A stretch of DNA of 48,887 bases, from assembly GCA_934456435.1 (NCBI GenBank), contig CAKSHH010000017.1, forward strand, positions 1 through 48,887, given 5' to 3'. The translations under genes and the position numbers were made by a program. The notes below the pieces were generated by a model. That model ran no database searches. It was not told where the DNA came from and was given only the letters and a program-made list of their open reading frames with translations. This document shows, piece by piece, positions 8,836 to 16,770 of the stretch; the first letter of the stretch is position 1, and the number at the start of each line of letters is the position of its first letter. The stretch is from an uncultured Eubacteriales bacterium (GTDB lineage Bacteria > Bacillota > Clostridia > Oscillospirales > Acutalibacteraceae).

Positions 8836-9507
8836 ATGAGAATGCGAAGAAAAAAGAATCTTGACAAAAGACTTGCCGAATGCGGCAATATAATCTTTTC
8901 GATTGAGAGCGAGGACAAAAATTTCAACACAGCGATCGAGGGAAAGGAGTACATCGACCTTGAAAAATGGTTCGGCAACTCAAATCCCGTTCGCCTTGAG
9001 GTCGGCTGCGGCAAGGGACAGTTTGCCGCCGAGATTGCAAAGCGCAGCCCCGATATCAATTTCATCGCCGTCGAGAAATGCGCCAATGTTGTTGTTATCG
9101 CCGCCGAAAAAGCGATTGAGGAAAAAATACCGAATCTCCGCTTCATCAAGGGTTCTGCAGAATATCTGCCGAAGTACCTGCCCGACGGAATCGCCGATCT
9201 GATATATCTCAACTTTTCCTGCCCGTTTCCGAAGAAGAAATACGCAAACCACAGGCTCACCAGCAAAAGATTCCTCTCTATATTTGACCATCTTCTGACC
9301 GCCGACGGGGAAATCCACCAGAAAACGGATAATATGCATTTCTTCGAGTATTCGATACAGGAACTTTCCGGCTACGGTTTCGGAATAAAGAATGTCTCGC
9401 TTGATCTTCACAACAGCGGCTTTGATGGCAACATTGTGACGGAATACGAAAAGCGTTTTTCCGACCTTGGTCAGCCGATTTACAGACTGGAAGCCTACAA
9501 AAAATAA
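8836..9507 (+). CDS. trmB: tRNA (guanine-N7-)-methyltransferase, variant motif
   Basis: SAM-dependent enzyme making m7G46 in tRNA variable loops. The 223-residue protein has a Rossmann fold with LEVGCGKGQF (SAM motif I, about 55-64) and FIAVEK (motif II acidic residue, about 76-81). The TrmB signature region reads LNFSCPFPKKKYANHRLT (about 125-142). The usual form of that signature is NFxDPWPKxRHxKRRLT, so the Asp of DPWPK is Cys here and Trp is Phe. The downstream HQKTDN and the C-terminal TEYEKRF.(x)GQPIYRLE are family-typical. ATG 8836 is preceded by GGAG. The gene has its own promoter at 8766-8794 and its stop lies 2 bp from the convergent gene at 9510. Confidence 0.93.
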   Translation: MRMRRKKNLDKRLAECGNIIFSIESEDKNFNTAIEGKEYIDLEKWFGNSNPVRLEVGCGKGQFAAEIAKRSPDINFIAVEKCANVVVIAAEKAIEEKIPNLRFIKGSAEYLPKYLPDGIADLIYLNFSCPFPKKKYANHRLTSKRFLSIFDHLLTADGEIHQKTDNMHFFEYSIQELSGYGFGIKNVSLDLHNSGFDGNIVTEYEKRFSDLGQPIYRLEAYKK

Positions 9508-9509
9508 TT

Positions 9510-10514
9510 TCAATCACAAAGCTGAACAGCTATTTCATCAACTGCCTCTTTCGTGTCGGAGATACCACGGAAAAGGTAGTTGATTTTTTCTTCCTCCTCA
9601 CAGGCTCCGATCATAGATTCAAACGCTTCATTCATGAGCGAACGGTACGCCTTAAAGGTAAAACCAAGCCGATTCTTCACCTTTTCGCTCTCCTGAGTAT
9701 GGAAACGCGAAGCAAAAATCTTCCTCTCCTTTTGGGGAAGCAGACGGTGATAGTGCTCCGATGAAAAGACTCCGAAACGAAGTTCTGGAATAATAATGTG
9801 CTCAACGGTTTTGCCGTCCAGCGAACACACAAAGCTCGTCACGTCATAGCCCGAACCGAGCGCATACCTGCGTATTCGGTCAACGATGCGCGTTGAGACT
9901 GCACCCGTCCTGTCAACCACGACCGAAATTCTGTCGCAGCTGTCAAAGGCTTTCATATTAAGCTCGACTCCGTCGGGTGTTATGCAGGACACAAACCTTT
10001 TCGTTTCCCTGCCGATATTTCCTTTCATCGCTCCGCCGTTTTTCTTCCACAGTCTCAGCGTAAAGGCGACAATTTTTGCATAGTCAATGCTCTGCGAATC
10101 AAGGCGCACAAGCTCGCTTTTCAGGCTCTCGGCGGATTGCAAAAAACGTGAACAGCGGTCTGCTTTTTTCTTTTTTTCACAGGTATAAATCCGCATCAGC
10201 TCTCGCGGATAAAGTCCGTTGTACAGGTCATTGAGGTCAATGCCGTTTTCTGCCCTGAGCCCCGTTTCACCGTCGGCGATAAGTATTTTTCTTTCGGGAC
10301 AAAGCAGGGCAAAAATGCCGTCCGACGAACAGCAGATTTCATAGTTTATTTTTTCCCGGTCAAATCTTTCCGCAGCGGCTTCAAAAATCCGCATTCTCAG
10401 CTCGGCAGATCCTCCGGTTACGGCAAATGTTTTGTCGTAAGCGGCGGCGTCAAAAAATCCCGTGTGAAAGCCGCCGGCAGTATGTACTGAGTAGTAAAAG
10501 CAGTCGTTATCCAT
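9510..10514 (-). CDS. Degenerate tandem P-loop (PRK06851-like) protein
   Basis: The 334-residue protein has the two-half architecture of the PRK06851 family of clostridial/bacillar ATPases. Half one keeps HTAGGFHTGFFD, the Cys-Ser-Ser-Asp strand (about 62-65) and the ILIADGETG strand. Half two keeps SCITPDGVEL, the GYDVTSFVC strand and EHIIIPELRFGVFSSEHYH. Both Walker A sites are lost. Where the family has GGPGTGKS-type loops this protein has GGSAELRM (about 34-41) and VDRTGAVSTR (about 197-206), with no phosphate-binding Lys. It is probably non-catalytic in nucleotide hydrolysis; the biological role is unknown even for intact members. ATG 10514 follows GAGGTG. It is monocistronic, convergent with trmB and divergent from birA. 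Confidence 0.72.
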   Translation of the reverse strand: MDNDCFYYSVHTAGGFHTGFFDAAAYDKTFAVTGGSAELRMRIFEAAAERFDREKINYEICCSSDGIFALLCPERKILIADGETGLRAENGIDLNDLYNGLYPRELMRIYTCEKKKKADRCSRFLQSAESLKSELVRLDSQSIDYAKIVAFTLRLWKKNGGAMKGNIGRETKRFVSCITPDGVELNMKAFDSCDRISVVVDRTGAVSTRIVDRIRRYALGSGYDVTSFVCSLDGKTVEHIIIPELRFGVFSSEHYHRLLPQKERKIFASRFHTQESEKVKNRLGFTFKAYRSLMNEAFESMIGACEEEEKINYLFRGISDTKEAVDEIAVQLCD

Positions 10515-10621
10515 CGGATCACCTCATTCGATTTTATATTACATAATATTCCGTCAAAACAATCTTGTGCTTGTAAAATCGGCGGCAATGTGATATTTTA
10601 TTCATATTGGAGGTTCAAACT

Positions 10622-11368
10622 ATGCTTAACCGAGAAAAACTTTCATCTCTTCTTCCGGACACGGAAGTTGTAGTCTTTGACATAACAGATTCAACAAACA
10701 CACAGGCAAATCTGCTCGCGCGCAGTCACGGCGGCAACATTCTTGTTGCGGCAAACGCACAGACAAACGGCAAGGGCAGGCAGGGAAAAAGCTTCTATTC
10801 CCCTGCACAAAGCGGAGTTTACTTTTCGGTCGTTCTGCGCCCGAACGGAGAGCTCGGCGACGTTGTGAGCATCACCTCCGCCGCCGCGGTTGCCGTTTCC
10901 GAAACGATTGAAGAAATGACGGACTTGAATCCGCAAATCAAGTGGGTCAACGACATTTATATAGGCGGCAAAAAGGTTTGTGGAATTTTGGCGCAGTCGA
11001 TTATCGAAAGCGGAAAAATCTGCGGCGTTGTTGTCGGCATCGGTGTCAACGTGAGCACATCCGCCTTTCCCGACGGACTCGGCACAACCGCCGGTTCGCT
11101 GAACACGGACATCGACAAAAACGCTTTCGTTGCAAGGGTGGCGGAAAAGCTTTTCACATTCAGCCGCAACACGTCGGACAAGACCTACCTTGATTATTAC
11201 AGAAAAAAATCCTGCGTCATCGGCAGGAAAATCAAGTTTTTCATCAGCAACACGGAGCATCACGGTGAAGCTGTCGGAATCGACGACAACGCAAATCTGC
11301 TTGTTCGCGAAAACGGTGAAATTGTCAGACTGACGGGCGGAGAAATTACCCTGCGCCTTGACGAATAA
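10622..11368 (+). CDS. birA: Biotin-[acetyl-CoA-carboxylase] ligase, stand-alone
   Basis: Transfers biotin via biotinyl-AMP to the carrier lysine of biotin-dependent carboxylases. ATG 10622 is chosen over the upstream in-frame ATG at 10607 because GGAGG lies between them with proper spacing. The 248-residue protein has the biotin-binding loop GKGRQGKSF (about 44-52; usually GRGRRGR), KWVNDIYIGGKKVCGIL (about 107-123), VGIGVNV (about 137-143) and a small C-terminal SH3-like domain. It lacks the N-terminal winged-helix DNA-binding domain of regulatory BirA, so it should be purely enzymatic. A weak promoter (TTGTAA 10571-10576, 17 bp, TATTTT 10594-10599) lies upstream. Confidence 0.93.
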   Translation: MLNREKLSSLLPDTEVVVFDITDSTNTQANLLARSHGGNILVAANAQTNGKGRQGKSFYSPAQSGVYFSVVLRPNGELGDVVSITSAAAVAVSETIEEMTDLNPQIKWVNDIYIGGKKVCGILAQSIIESGKICGVVVGIGVNVSTSAFPDGLGTTAGSLNTDIDKNAFVARVAEKLFTFSRNTSDKTYLDYYRKKSCVIGRKIKFFISNTEHHGEAVGIDDNANLLVRENGEIVRLTGGEITLRLDE

Positions 11369-11402
11369 AAAAAGGACTGTACGCATTTTCGTGCGTCAGT
11401 CC
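11367..11402 (-). terminator. Terminator of the mscL/coiled-coil operon
   Basis: The stem GGACTG.ACGCA / TGCGT.CAGTCC (11374-11402) is followed on the minus strand by T7 (11373-11367). It overlaps the birA stop codon. On the plus strand the downstream tract is poorer, though it may also help end birA transcription. Confidence 0.75.
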
Positions 11403-11414
11403 CCGATTGAATAT

Positions 11415-11978
11415 TTATTTCTTTTTTGCTGCGGTCTTTTTCGCCGCAGTTTTCTTTTTCTTCGGTTCTTTTTTCTTGTCCGTGTCCGAGGTTTCATTCA
11501 CAAGCTTCCTGTAATTTTTATTGAAGCTTCTGTACTCTTTCTTGAGGTCGGAAAGGGAAAGATAAAGCTCACCGATCATATCGTTGACTTCGGAAAGCCA
11601 GCCTTGTAAAATTTCGATTTTGTTCTTGGCGTCGCTGATTTGATTATTGGTCATATCCGCGACGGATTCGGCAAGCGAACGCGCCGTTTCAACATAGCTT
11701 GAAGCGTATTCGTCTGTCTGCTGAGCGAGCATCTCGGCATAGAGCTTTTCCGAATGGTTGACTCTGAAATCCTCAAGCACCTGAGCAAGCTCGGCGATCT
11801 CAGCGTCCTTTTGAGCAATCTCCGCACGGAGCGAATCAGCCTGCGTCTGAAGAACCGAAAGCTTTTCCGCTTCCTTTTTTGCAATATTAAGTTTTTTCTG
11901 CAAGGCGTTTATGCGGTTCATGACCTCAAAGCAGTCATAGCCGCCGATAACCGTCTTTTTCAGAATTACCTCCTGCAT
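11415..11978 (-). CDS. Coiled-coil protein with lysine/alanine-rich histone-like tail
   Basis: A 187-residue protein. The N-terminus (VIGGYDCFEVMNRINALQKK, about 10-29) resembles the GYD..EV...L start of DivIVA-type coiled coils. Long heptad-rich helices follow (about 25-70 and 85-160). From about 168 onward the chain is KKKEPKKKKTAAKKTAAKKK, the low-complexity KKxA composition of histone H1-like and Hc1-like DNA-binding tails. The protein has no signal peptide or membrane segment, so a cytoplasmic scaffold that touches nucleic acid or the membrane surface is plausible inference. It lies 31 bp after mscL on the same strand with its own GGAG site, ahead of a terminator. The DivIVA relation is a weak resemblance only. 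Confidence 0.7.
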   Translation of the reverse strand: MQEVILKKTVIGGYDCFEVMNRINALQKKLNIAKKEAEKLSVLQTQADSLRAEIAQKDAEIAELAQVLEDFRVNHSEKLYAEMLAQQTDEYASSYVETARSLAESVADMTNNQISDAKNKIEILQGWLSEVNDMIGELYLSLSDLKKEYRSFNKNYRKLVNETSDTDKKKEPKKKKTAAKKTAAKKK

Positions 11979-12009
11979 TACAGAAACAGCTCCTTAAAAT
12001 AAAATATAA

Positions 12010-12432
12010 TTACTCAACGTCGGATGTGCAATGCGGGCACTTGACCGCTTCGATATCAATTTCCGACTTGCAGAACGGGCAGACCTTGGTTGTGGGAGCA
12101 GGCTCTTCCTCATTTTTCTTATGAAGCCTGTCCGAAACGTCGTTTATGCTCTTGACAATGATAAAGATGACAAACGCCATAATGAAAAAGTTTATGACTG
12201 CAGTTATAAAATTGCCGTAGCCGATAGACGCATCGCCTATCTTTACCGCGAGCGACGAAAAATCAACCTTGCCGAGAATGATTCCGAGCAGGGGTGTTAC
12301 GATATCGTTGACGAGTGAATTGACAATAGCCTGGAACGCGCCGCCTATGATAACGCCGACTGCAAGATCAATGACATTGCCTCTCATAATAAACTTCTTA
12401 AATTCCGCAATAAATCCTTTTTCTTTCGACAT
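12010..12432 (-). CDS. mscL: Large-conductance mechanosensitive channel with C-terminal zinc ribbon
   Basis: Pentameric inner-membrane emergency-release channel opened by membrane tension. ATG 12432 (MSKEKGFIAEFKKF) is chosen because GGTGG precedes it; the 13 upstream codons are an extension without a site. The 140-residue protein has the N-terminal amphipathic helix, TM1 with the pore-lining NVIDLAVGVIIGGAF (about 19-33), a periplasmic loop, TM2 (about 70-92), and a cytoplasmic helix. The C-terminus carries two CxxC pairs, CPFC and CPHC (about 116-134), a zinc-ribbon tail not present in classical E. coli-type MscL. The coiled-coil gene at 11415-11978 follows on the same transcript. Confidence 0.95.
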   Translation of the reverse strand: MSKEKGFIAEFKKFIMRGNVIDLAVGVIIGGAFQAIVNSLVNDIVTPLLGIILGKVDFSSLAVKIGDASIGYGNFITAVINFFIMAFVIFIIVKSINDVSDRLHKKNEEEPAPTTKVCPFCKSEIDIEAVKCPHCTSDVE

Positions 12433-12574
12433 AATAAACCACCTTTTGCAATATTTATTTAATTTTAACATATTAAAATATCAAATGCAAGATTTTTTAA
12501 CAACAAATCGAACTATTGCATTTTTCGCACTATGAGTTATAATAAAGGCATACTAATAATAAGGAGCGGATTAT

Positions 12575-13978
12575 ATGTCCGAATTTATGGGCAAAGACTT
12601 TTTGTTATACAACGACACGGCGAAGAAGCTGTTTTTCGACGCAGCCGACCGTATGCCGATTTTTGACTGGCATTGCCACCTTTCGCCGAAAGAGATATAC
12701 GAAAACAAACAGCCTGCCGATATTGCAGAGCTTTGGCTCGGCGGCGACCACTACAAATGGCGCGCAATGAGAAGCTTCGGCATTGAGGAAAAATACATAA
12801 CCGGCGACGCTTCGGGATACGAAAAGTTCAAGGCGTGGGCAAAGGTTATGCCCTACTGCGTCGGCAATCCGCTTTACCATTGGACTCATCTTGAACTTCA
12901 GCGGTATTTCGGCATCTATGAAACGCTCAGCGAAAGCACCTGCGACAAGATATGGAAGGAAGCAAACGAAAAAATCGCTTCCGGCGGATTTACTCCGCGT
13001 GAGCTTATCGAAGGCTCGAACGTTGTCTGCCTTTGCACCACGGACGACGCCGCCGACACGCTCGAATATCACCGCCTCATAGCGCAGGACAAGAGTTTCA
13101 AATGTAAGGTTCTCCCGGCTTTCCGCCCGGACAAGGCGCTTAACATTGAGCAGCCGACATTTGTTCCGTGGCTCGGCGAGCTTGAAAAAGTCAGCGGCGA
13201 AAAAATTGACAGCTACAAAAAGCTGACCTGCGTGATGAAAGACAGGATAGACTTTTTCGCTCAAAACGGCTGTCTTGCCAGCGACCACTCGTTCGGATAT
13301 ATGCCTTACGTCAGGGCGGCGGACAGCGAGCTTGAAGAGATATTCAGAAAAGCGCTGAACGGAGAAGTCCTGAGCGTATCCGACTGCGACAAGTACCGCA
13401 CGGAGCTGTTCAGATTCCTTGCCCGTGAGTATGCCGCACACGGCTGGGGCTGTGAAATCCACCTCGGTGCAATGCGGAACAACAACACGAAAATGTTTGA
13501 AAAAATCGGACCCGATACGGGCTTTGATTCAATCGGCGACACAAGCCTTGCATTCGGGCTTTCCCGTATGCTTGATTCTCTGGACAGGGAAAACTGCCTG
13601 CCCAAGACAATACTTTTTGCGCTCAATCCCAAGGACAACTACGTTCTCGGCGCAATGCTCGGCAATTTCCAGAACAGCGACGCCGCTTCAAAGCTTCAGT
13701 TCGGTTCGGCGTGGTGGTTCAACGATAACATCGACGGTATGCGTGAGCAGTTAAAGACCTTTGCAAACCTCGGAGTTCTCGGAAAATTTGTCGGCATGGT
13801 CACGGACTCCAGAAGCTTTTTATCCTATCCGCGCCACGAATATTTCCGCCGAATACTCTGCGGACTGCTCGGCGACTGGGTGGAAAAGGGACTGTATCCC
13901 GACTCGGAGCTTCTGCCGGAAATTGTGCGCGACATTTCATTTAACAACGCTTCAACTTATTTTAATTTATCATTATAA
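12575..13978 (+). CDS. uxaC: Glucuronate (uronate) isomerase
   Basis: Converts D-glucuronate to D-fructuronate and D-galacturonate to D-tagaturonate, the first step of hexuronate catabolism. The 467-residue length matches the family. Visible are FDWHCHLSPKEI (about 27-38, metal-binding HxH of the amidohydrolase-type barrel), CTTDDAADTLEYH (about 150-162) and the family-typical HLGAMRNNNTKMF segment (about 296-308). ATG 12575 is preceded by AAGGAG. A possible promoter is TTGCAT (12516-12521), 16 bp, TATAAT (12538-12543). No other uronate genes are adjacent, so the pathway's remaining steps must be encoded elsewhere. Transcription ends at the terminator 13987-14023. Confidence 0.96.
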   Translation: MSEFMGKDFLLYNDTAKKLFFDAADRMPIFDWHCHLSPKEIYENKQPADIAELWLGGDHYKWRAMRSFGIEEKYITGDASGYEKFKAWAKVMPYCVGNPLYHWTHLELQRYFGIYETLSESTCDKIWKEANEKIASGGFTPRELIEGSNVVCLCTTDDAADTLEYHRLIAQDKSFKCKVLPAFRPDKALNIEQPTFVPWLGELEKVSGEKIDSYKKLTCVMKDRIDFFAQNGCLASDHSFGYMPYVRAADSELEEIFRKALNGEVLSVSDCDKYRTELFRFLAREYAAHGWGCEIHLGAMRNNNTKMFEKIGPDTGFDSIGDTSLAFGLSRMLDSLDRENCLPKTILFALNPKDNYVLGAMLGNFQNSDAASKLQFGSAWWFNDNIDGMREQLKTFANLGVLGKFVGMVTDSRSFLSYPRHEYFRRILCGLLGDWVEKGLYPDSELLPEIVRDISFNNASTYFNLSL

Positions 13979-13986
13979 CCTCAAGC

Positions 13987-14023
13987 AAAGGGGCTGTCGT
14001 TATCAATCGACGACAGCCCCTTT
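13987..14023. terminator. Bidirectional terminator between uxaC and the holin cassette
   Basis: A perfect 14-bp stem with AAAGGGGCTGTCGT as its left arm and a 9-nt loop, flanked by A on one side and T on the other. It lies 8 bp after uxaC and 1 bp after the holin stop, so it should terminate both convergent transcripts. Confidence 0.85.
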
Positions 14024-14024
14024 G

Positions 14025-14267
14025 TTATTTGCTTATTCTTTTGTCGGCTTCCTGTGCCCTCTTTGTAAACGAATTGTTCTTCCACCATGACCAAAGCGCA
14101 CCGATCACAACAAGAACGTAGGACGCTAAAACCGCAAACGAATCTGCGTCCGTCTCTCCGTTTCTTATTTTCAGCGTCACAACCGCCTGATTGACGAGCG
14201 CGAGGAAAAGTATTCCCGTGCGTGTCCACACCTCGGCGGTAACACCTTTCAGGTTCAGTCTGTTCAT
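14025..14267 (-). CDS. SPP1-family phage holin
   Basis: An 80-residue membrane protein matching SPP1-type holins. It has WTRTGILFLALVNQAV (about 14-29, first hydrophobic segment), a short charged loop (NGETDADSF), a second hydrophobic segment (about 44-61) ending in the diagnostic WWKNNSFTKRAQEAD (about 61-75). Holins assemble into inner-membrane pores that release phage proteins. ATG 14267 overlaps the upstream xhlA-like stop (ATGA) and has GGAGA before it. It is the last gene of the five-gene cassette 14025-17399. No amidase, lysozyme or other endolysin follows, which is unusual for a lysis module. Confidence 0.9.
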   Translation of the reverse strand: MNRLNLKGVTAEVWTRTGILFLALVNQAVVTLKIRNGETDADSFAVLASYVLVVIGALWSWWKNNSFTKRAQEADKRISK

Positions 14268-14482
14268 TCTATCTCCTTTCGCAGCTCATCTATCCTGTGA
14301 TGAGCCGACTTGACCGAGCTTTCGACAATGAACATCCTTTCTATTAAATTATTGTGCTTCGACACCTTTTTTTCAAGCTGTTCGATTCTGTAAAGCGAGA
14401 GCTTGTTTGCCGCCAGTATGCCGCCGAGCGTTCCGACAAGCGTTCCTGCAAAGGCAATGAGCGAAACTGCGATTTCAGTCAA
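14264..14482 (-). CDS. XhlA-like holin-associated membrane protein (TTG start)
   Basis: A 72-residue protein with one N-terminal transmembrane helix (IAVSLIAFAGTLVGTLGG, about 3-20), the YRIEQLEKKVSKHNN linker (about 30-44) and a C-terminal coiled-coil helix. This architecture is typical of XhlA/haemolysin-like proteins that accompany phage holins. I place the start at TTG 14482 because GGAGGGTGAG sits 8 nt upstream of it. The longer GTG form at 14500 would put that site inside the gene. The stop overlaps the holin ATG, so the two are translationally coupled. There is a 93-bp gap from the tail-protein gene with no visible terminator. Confidence 0.85.
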   Translation of the reverse strand: MTEIAVSLIAFAGTLVGTLGGILAANKLSLYRIEQLEKKVSKHNNLIERMFIVESSVKSAHHRIDELRKEIE

Positions 14483-14575
14483 GATCTCACCCTCCGGCAC
14501 ATCATTTCAAAGATGCAAGGTTTTTTAAAATATATATTCATTACTTTTTTCATCTATACACAGCCCTCTTTAAAA

Positions 14576-16540
14576 TTAAAATTCAAAGCATTTGTCCATC
14601 TTGGTGTATTCTCCGAGAGGATAGACAACCGTCTGCACGGGAACCTCGTCGCCGCTGTAATCGGCAGCCAGTCCCGTCGGACGCATTACCTCAACAGGCT
14701 TTGCCGAGTCGCTCGGAACACCGCAGAGCGTGGCTGAAAATGCGCTGACCTTTGCCGCACCCGCAACGGACGAGCTGAACATCAGGCAGAGCATCAGCTC
14801 TTCACAGAACTTGCTGTCATCCGAAAAATTGTAGCTTGTGTAATAGCCCTGGAGCACGCTTGAAATCGGTATAATATGGCTTCCTGCGCCGAGCGTAAGC
14901 TGCTGAGAGAAGGAAGTCGCCGCCTTTCTGTTGTCAAGCATCTGTTCGGGTGAAAGACCCTGATACAGAGCCGGGTTTACCGTCACCGTGCACTCGGAAG
15001 AAACATCAAGCTGAACATAACCGTTGAGTGAAATATTGTACGGCGAGTCAAGCTCCGTTTTGTATGCCGATATCGCCATTTTTTCAAGGGAAGAGGTCGA
15101 ATTGATTGTAAACACATCGCTGTCCGCGCTCTTGCGCCACGAAATGTGCTTAATAAACGGCTGAGGTGTCCTTTTCGGCAGGTATCTGCTGTTCCTTGCC
15201 ATAACGGAAACCGCATTGCCGATAAACTCCGAATACTTTGTGATGCAGTAATCCGTGAAAGCTCCGCCGTAAAGGTTTGATGTCCATACAAGCTCGCAGG
15301 CATTCACGCCGTATTTATCCGCCGAATAGTTGCAGAAGCTCGGACCGTTCGACGCGGCAAGCACAGCCTTGTCCGTGTAATCGACATAATCATAGTCAAA
15401 ATTGAAATTGTTGACGAGATCCGCCATCGCAGCCATACAGCCCGCATGATACCGCGGATAGTAGATCGTCCTGCCGGCGTAAATCAAATTACTTGTGTGG
15501 AACTGCATCACGGCACAAAGCTTATCATTTTTAAGCGATTCAAGCAAATTCATCAAAAGCTTTGTCTCAGTCTGGTCCCCTGCCGCGGTACCCTTGACAG
15601 TCGAGGTGCACACATCCCACATATATGGGAAGTTTACCCTGATATTCACACCGTTGACATTGTATGCGGAGCGCATTGAAACCGCATAAGGCAGCGCTAC
15701 GGGAACAACGACGAATTTGACATGATCGTGCAGATATCCGAGAGTCTCATCGTCGTCACAGTTTCGGCACAGCATATCGAAGAAATGGGACAAAGCTAGA
15801 ACCGCGCCCCTCTCACCGCCGTTCATTCCGCTGAGAAGAACCATCGTTTTATCGTACTTTGACGGTGTAAAGGAATAGCTGTAAATTTTGTTCGTTCCGT
15901 TCGTGTCCGAACCGAGCTCCTCGCGTATGACGTACTCAGGGAAATCATTTACCAGCTTGTTGAATACAAAATCGAGATAAAGCTCGTACGAGACACGCCC
16001 GTTTGTCAGCGCGCGCACCTCGTCCGTCACCTCAAACGCTCTTGGCTTAAACCAATCGGGCGGCATAGATGCCTTGGTGGATTTGTCGGCATTGCCGAGC
16101 TTCGCGATCTCCGCCGATACCCTTTCGGAAAGCTTTTTTGTGTATTCTTCAGCGTACTTTTTCAGCTCCTTTATCGCGTCCATGACAAGGGCGCCGTCCT
16201 CCTCGACCCATTCGCCTGCGTTTTCCACGCCCTCCTCAACGCGGTGTGCGACCGTGTTTGTGGTTATGAGCACGTTGTCATCATTCACGCCGAACACGCC
16301 GATGCGGAGTATGCCCTCCTTTTCAATGCAGACCGACGGTATAACGCAGGTATTGTCCTCAATCGGCACGCGGTAATTATCCTCATTGTTTATCGAGAAC
16401 ACCGCTGTCTTGACAAAGCCGTCCCACTTGTCGTCAAAGGTGAAGCTGCACGCGTCGTAATTGATGCTTCCTCCCGTTGTGAAGCAGTCCTCCGTGATTT
16501 TCAGCTTGTTGTTTTCAGCAGAAAGTTTAATATAATTCAT
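14576..16540 (-). CDS. Phage tail/baseplate-type protein with M14-like domain
   Basis: A 654-residue protein. Residues 1-105 match the N-terminal module of siphophage baseplate/receptor-binding proteins (FTFDDKWDGFVKTAVFS, ILRIGVFGVNDDNVLITTNT). A helical linker (about 118-145) follows. Residues 220-470 resemble a zinc carboxypeptidase/desuccinylase (M14) fold, with LSGMNGGERGA (about 235-245), VNGVNIRVNFPYMWD (about 301-315), MQFHTSN (about 346-352) and an ACELVW segment that could hold the catalytic Glu. In M14 enzymes the first motif is HxxE; here the His position is Asn (NGGE), so zinc binding is doubtful. The C-terminal 170 residues look beta-rich. The start overlaps the upstream stop (ATGA) after AAGGAGG. 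It lies between a regulator pair and holin genes. Confidence 0.75.
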   Translation of the reverse strand: MNYIKLSAENNKLKITEDCFTTGGSINYDACSFTFDDKWDGFVKTAVFSINNEDNYRVPIEDNTCVIPSVCIEKEGILRIGVFGVNDDNVLITTNTVAHRVEEGVENAGEWVEEDGALVMDAIKELKKYAEEYTKKLSERVSAEIAKLGNADKSTKASMPPDWFKPRAFEVTDEVRALTNGRVSYELYLDFVFNKLVNDFPEYVIREELGSDTNGTNKIYSYSFTPSKYDKTMVLLSGMNGGERGAVLALSHFFDMLCRNCDDDETLGYLHDHVKFVVVPVALPYAVSMRSAYNVNGVNIRVNFPYMWDVCTSTVKGTAAGDQTETKLLMNLLESLKNDKLCAVMQFHTSNLIYAGRTIYYPRYHAGCMAAMADLVNNFNFDYDYVDYTDKAVLAASNGPSFCNYSADKYGVNACELVWTSNLYGGAFTDYCITKYSEFIGNAVSVMARNSRYLPKRTPQPFIKHISWRKSADSDVFTINSTSSLEKMAISAYKTELDSPYNISLNGYVQLDVSSECTVTVNPALYQGLSPEQMLDNRKAATSFSQQLTLGAGSHIIPISSVLQGYYTSYNFSDDSKFCEELMLCLMFSSSVAGAAKVSAFSATLCGVPSDSAKPVEVMRPTGLAADYSGDEVPVQTVVYPLGEYTKMDKCFEF

Positions 16541-16770
16541 CCGTTTTGTTCCTCCTTGTTATAGTAGTTTTTCAATTTTTTCCCTATCGAGGCCGCTTCG
16601 CGCTTCTGGTCGTAAAAGACCGTAAGCTTTCGCTTGATCTCATAGGTTTTCAGGTAGTTTCCTGACCCGTACGCTTTCTTGAGTATCTTTCTGTATTTCT
16701 TAATCAGGCTGTCAAGCAGCTCTGCGGATTCAAGATATTCGTCGCCGAGCTGTTCTAAGGTTTTCGGCAC
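16537..16770 (-). CDS. Small charged helical protein of the phage-like cassette
   Basis: A 77-residue, lysine- and glutamate-rich, predicted all-helical protein (LGDEYLESAELLDSLIKKYR..., YEIKRKLTVFYDQKREA). It starts at GTG 16770 with GGAAAGGG upstream, overlaps the end of the regulator gene by 16 bp, and its TGA overlaps the tail-protein ATG. Tight coupling suggests a partner of the regulator or an accessory of the tail-like protein. No family can be assigned with confidence from sequence alone. Confidence 0.75.
   Translation of the reverse strand: MPKTLEQLGDEYLESAELLDSLIKKYRKILKKAYGSGNYLKTYEIKRKLTVFYDQKREAASIGKKLKNYYNKEEQNG

Noticed and set aside
12605..13462. 285-codon minus-strand frame opposite uxaC
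   Set aside because: uxaC is unambiguous on the plus strand; the frame is a shadow.
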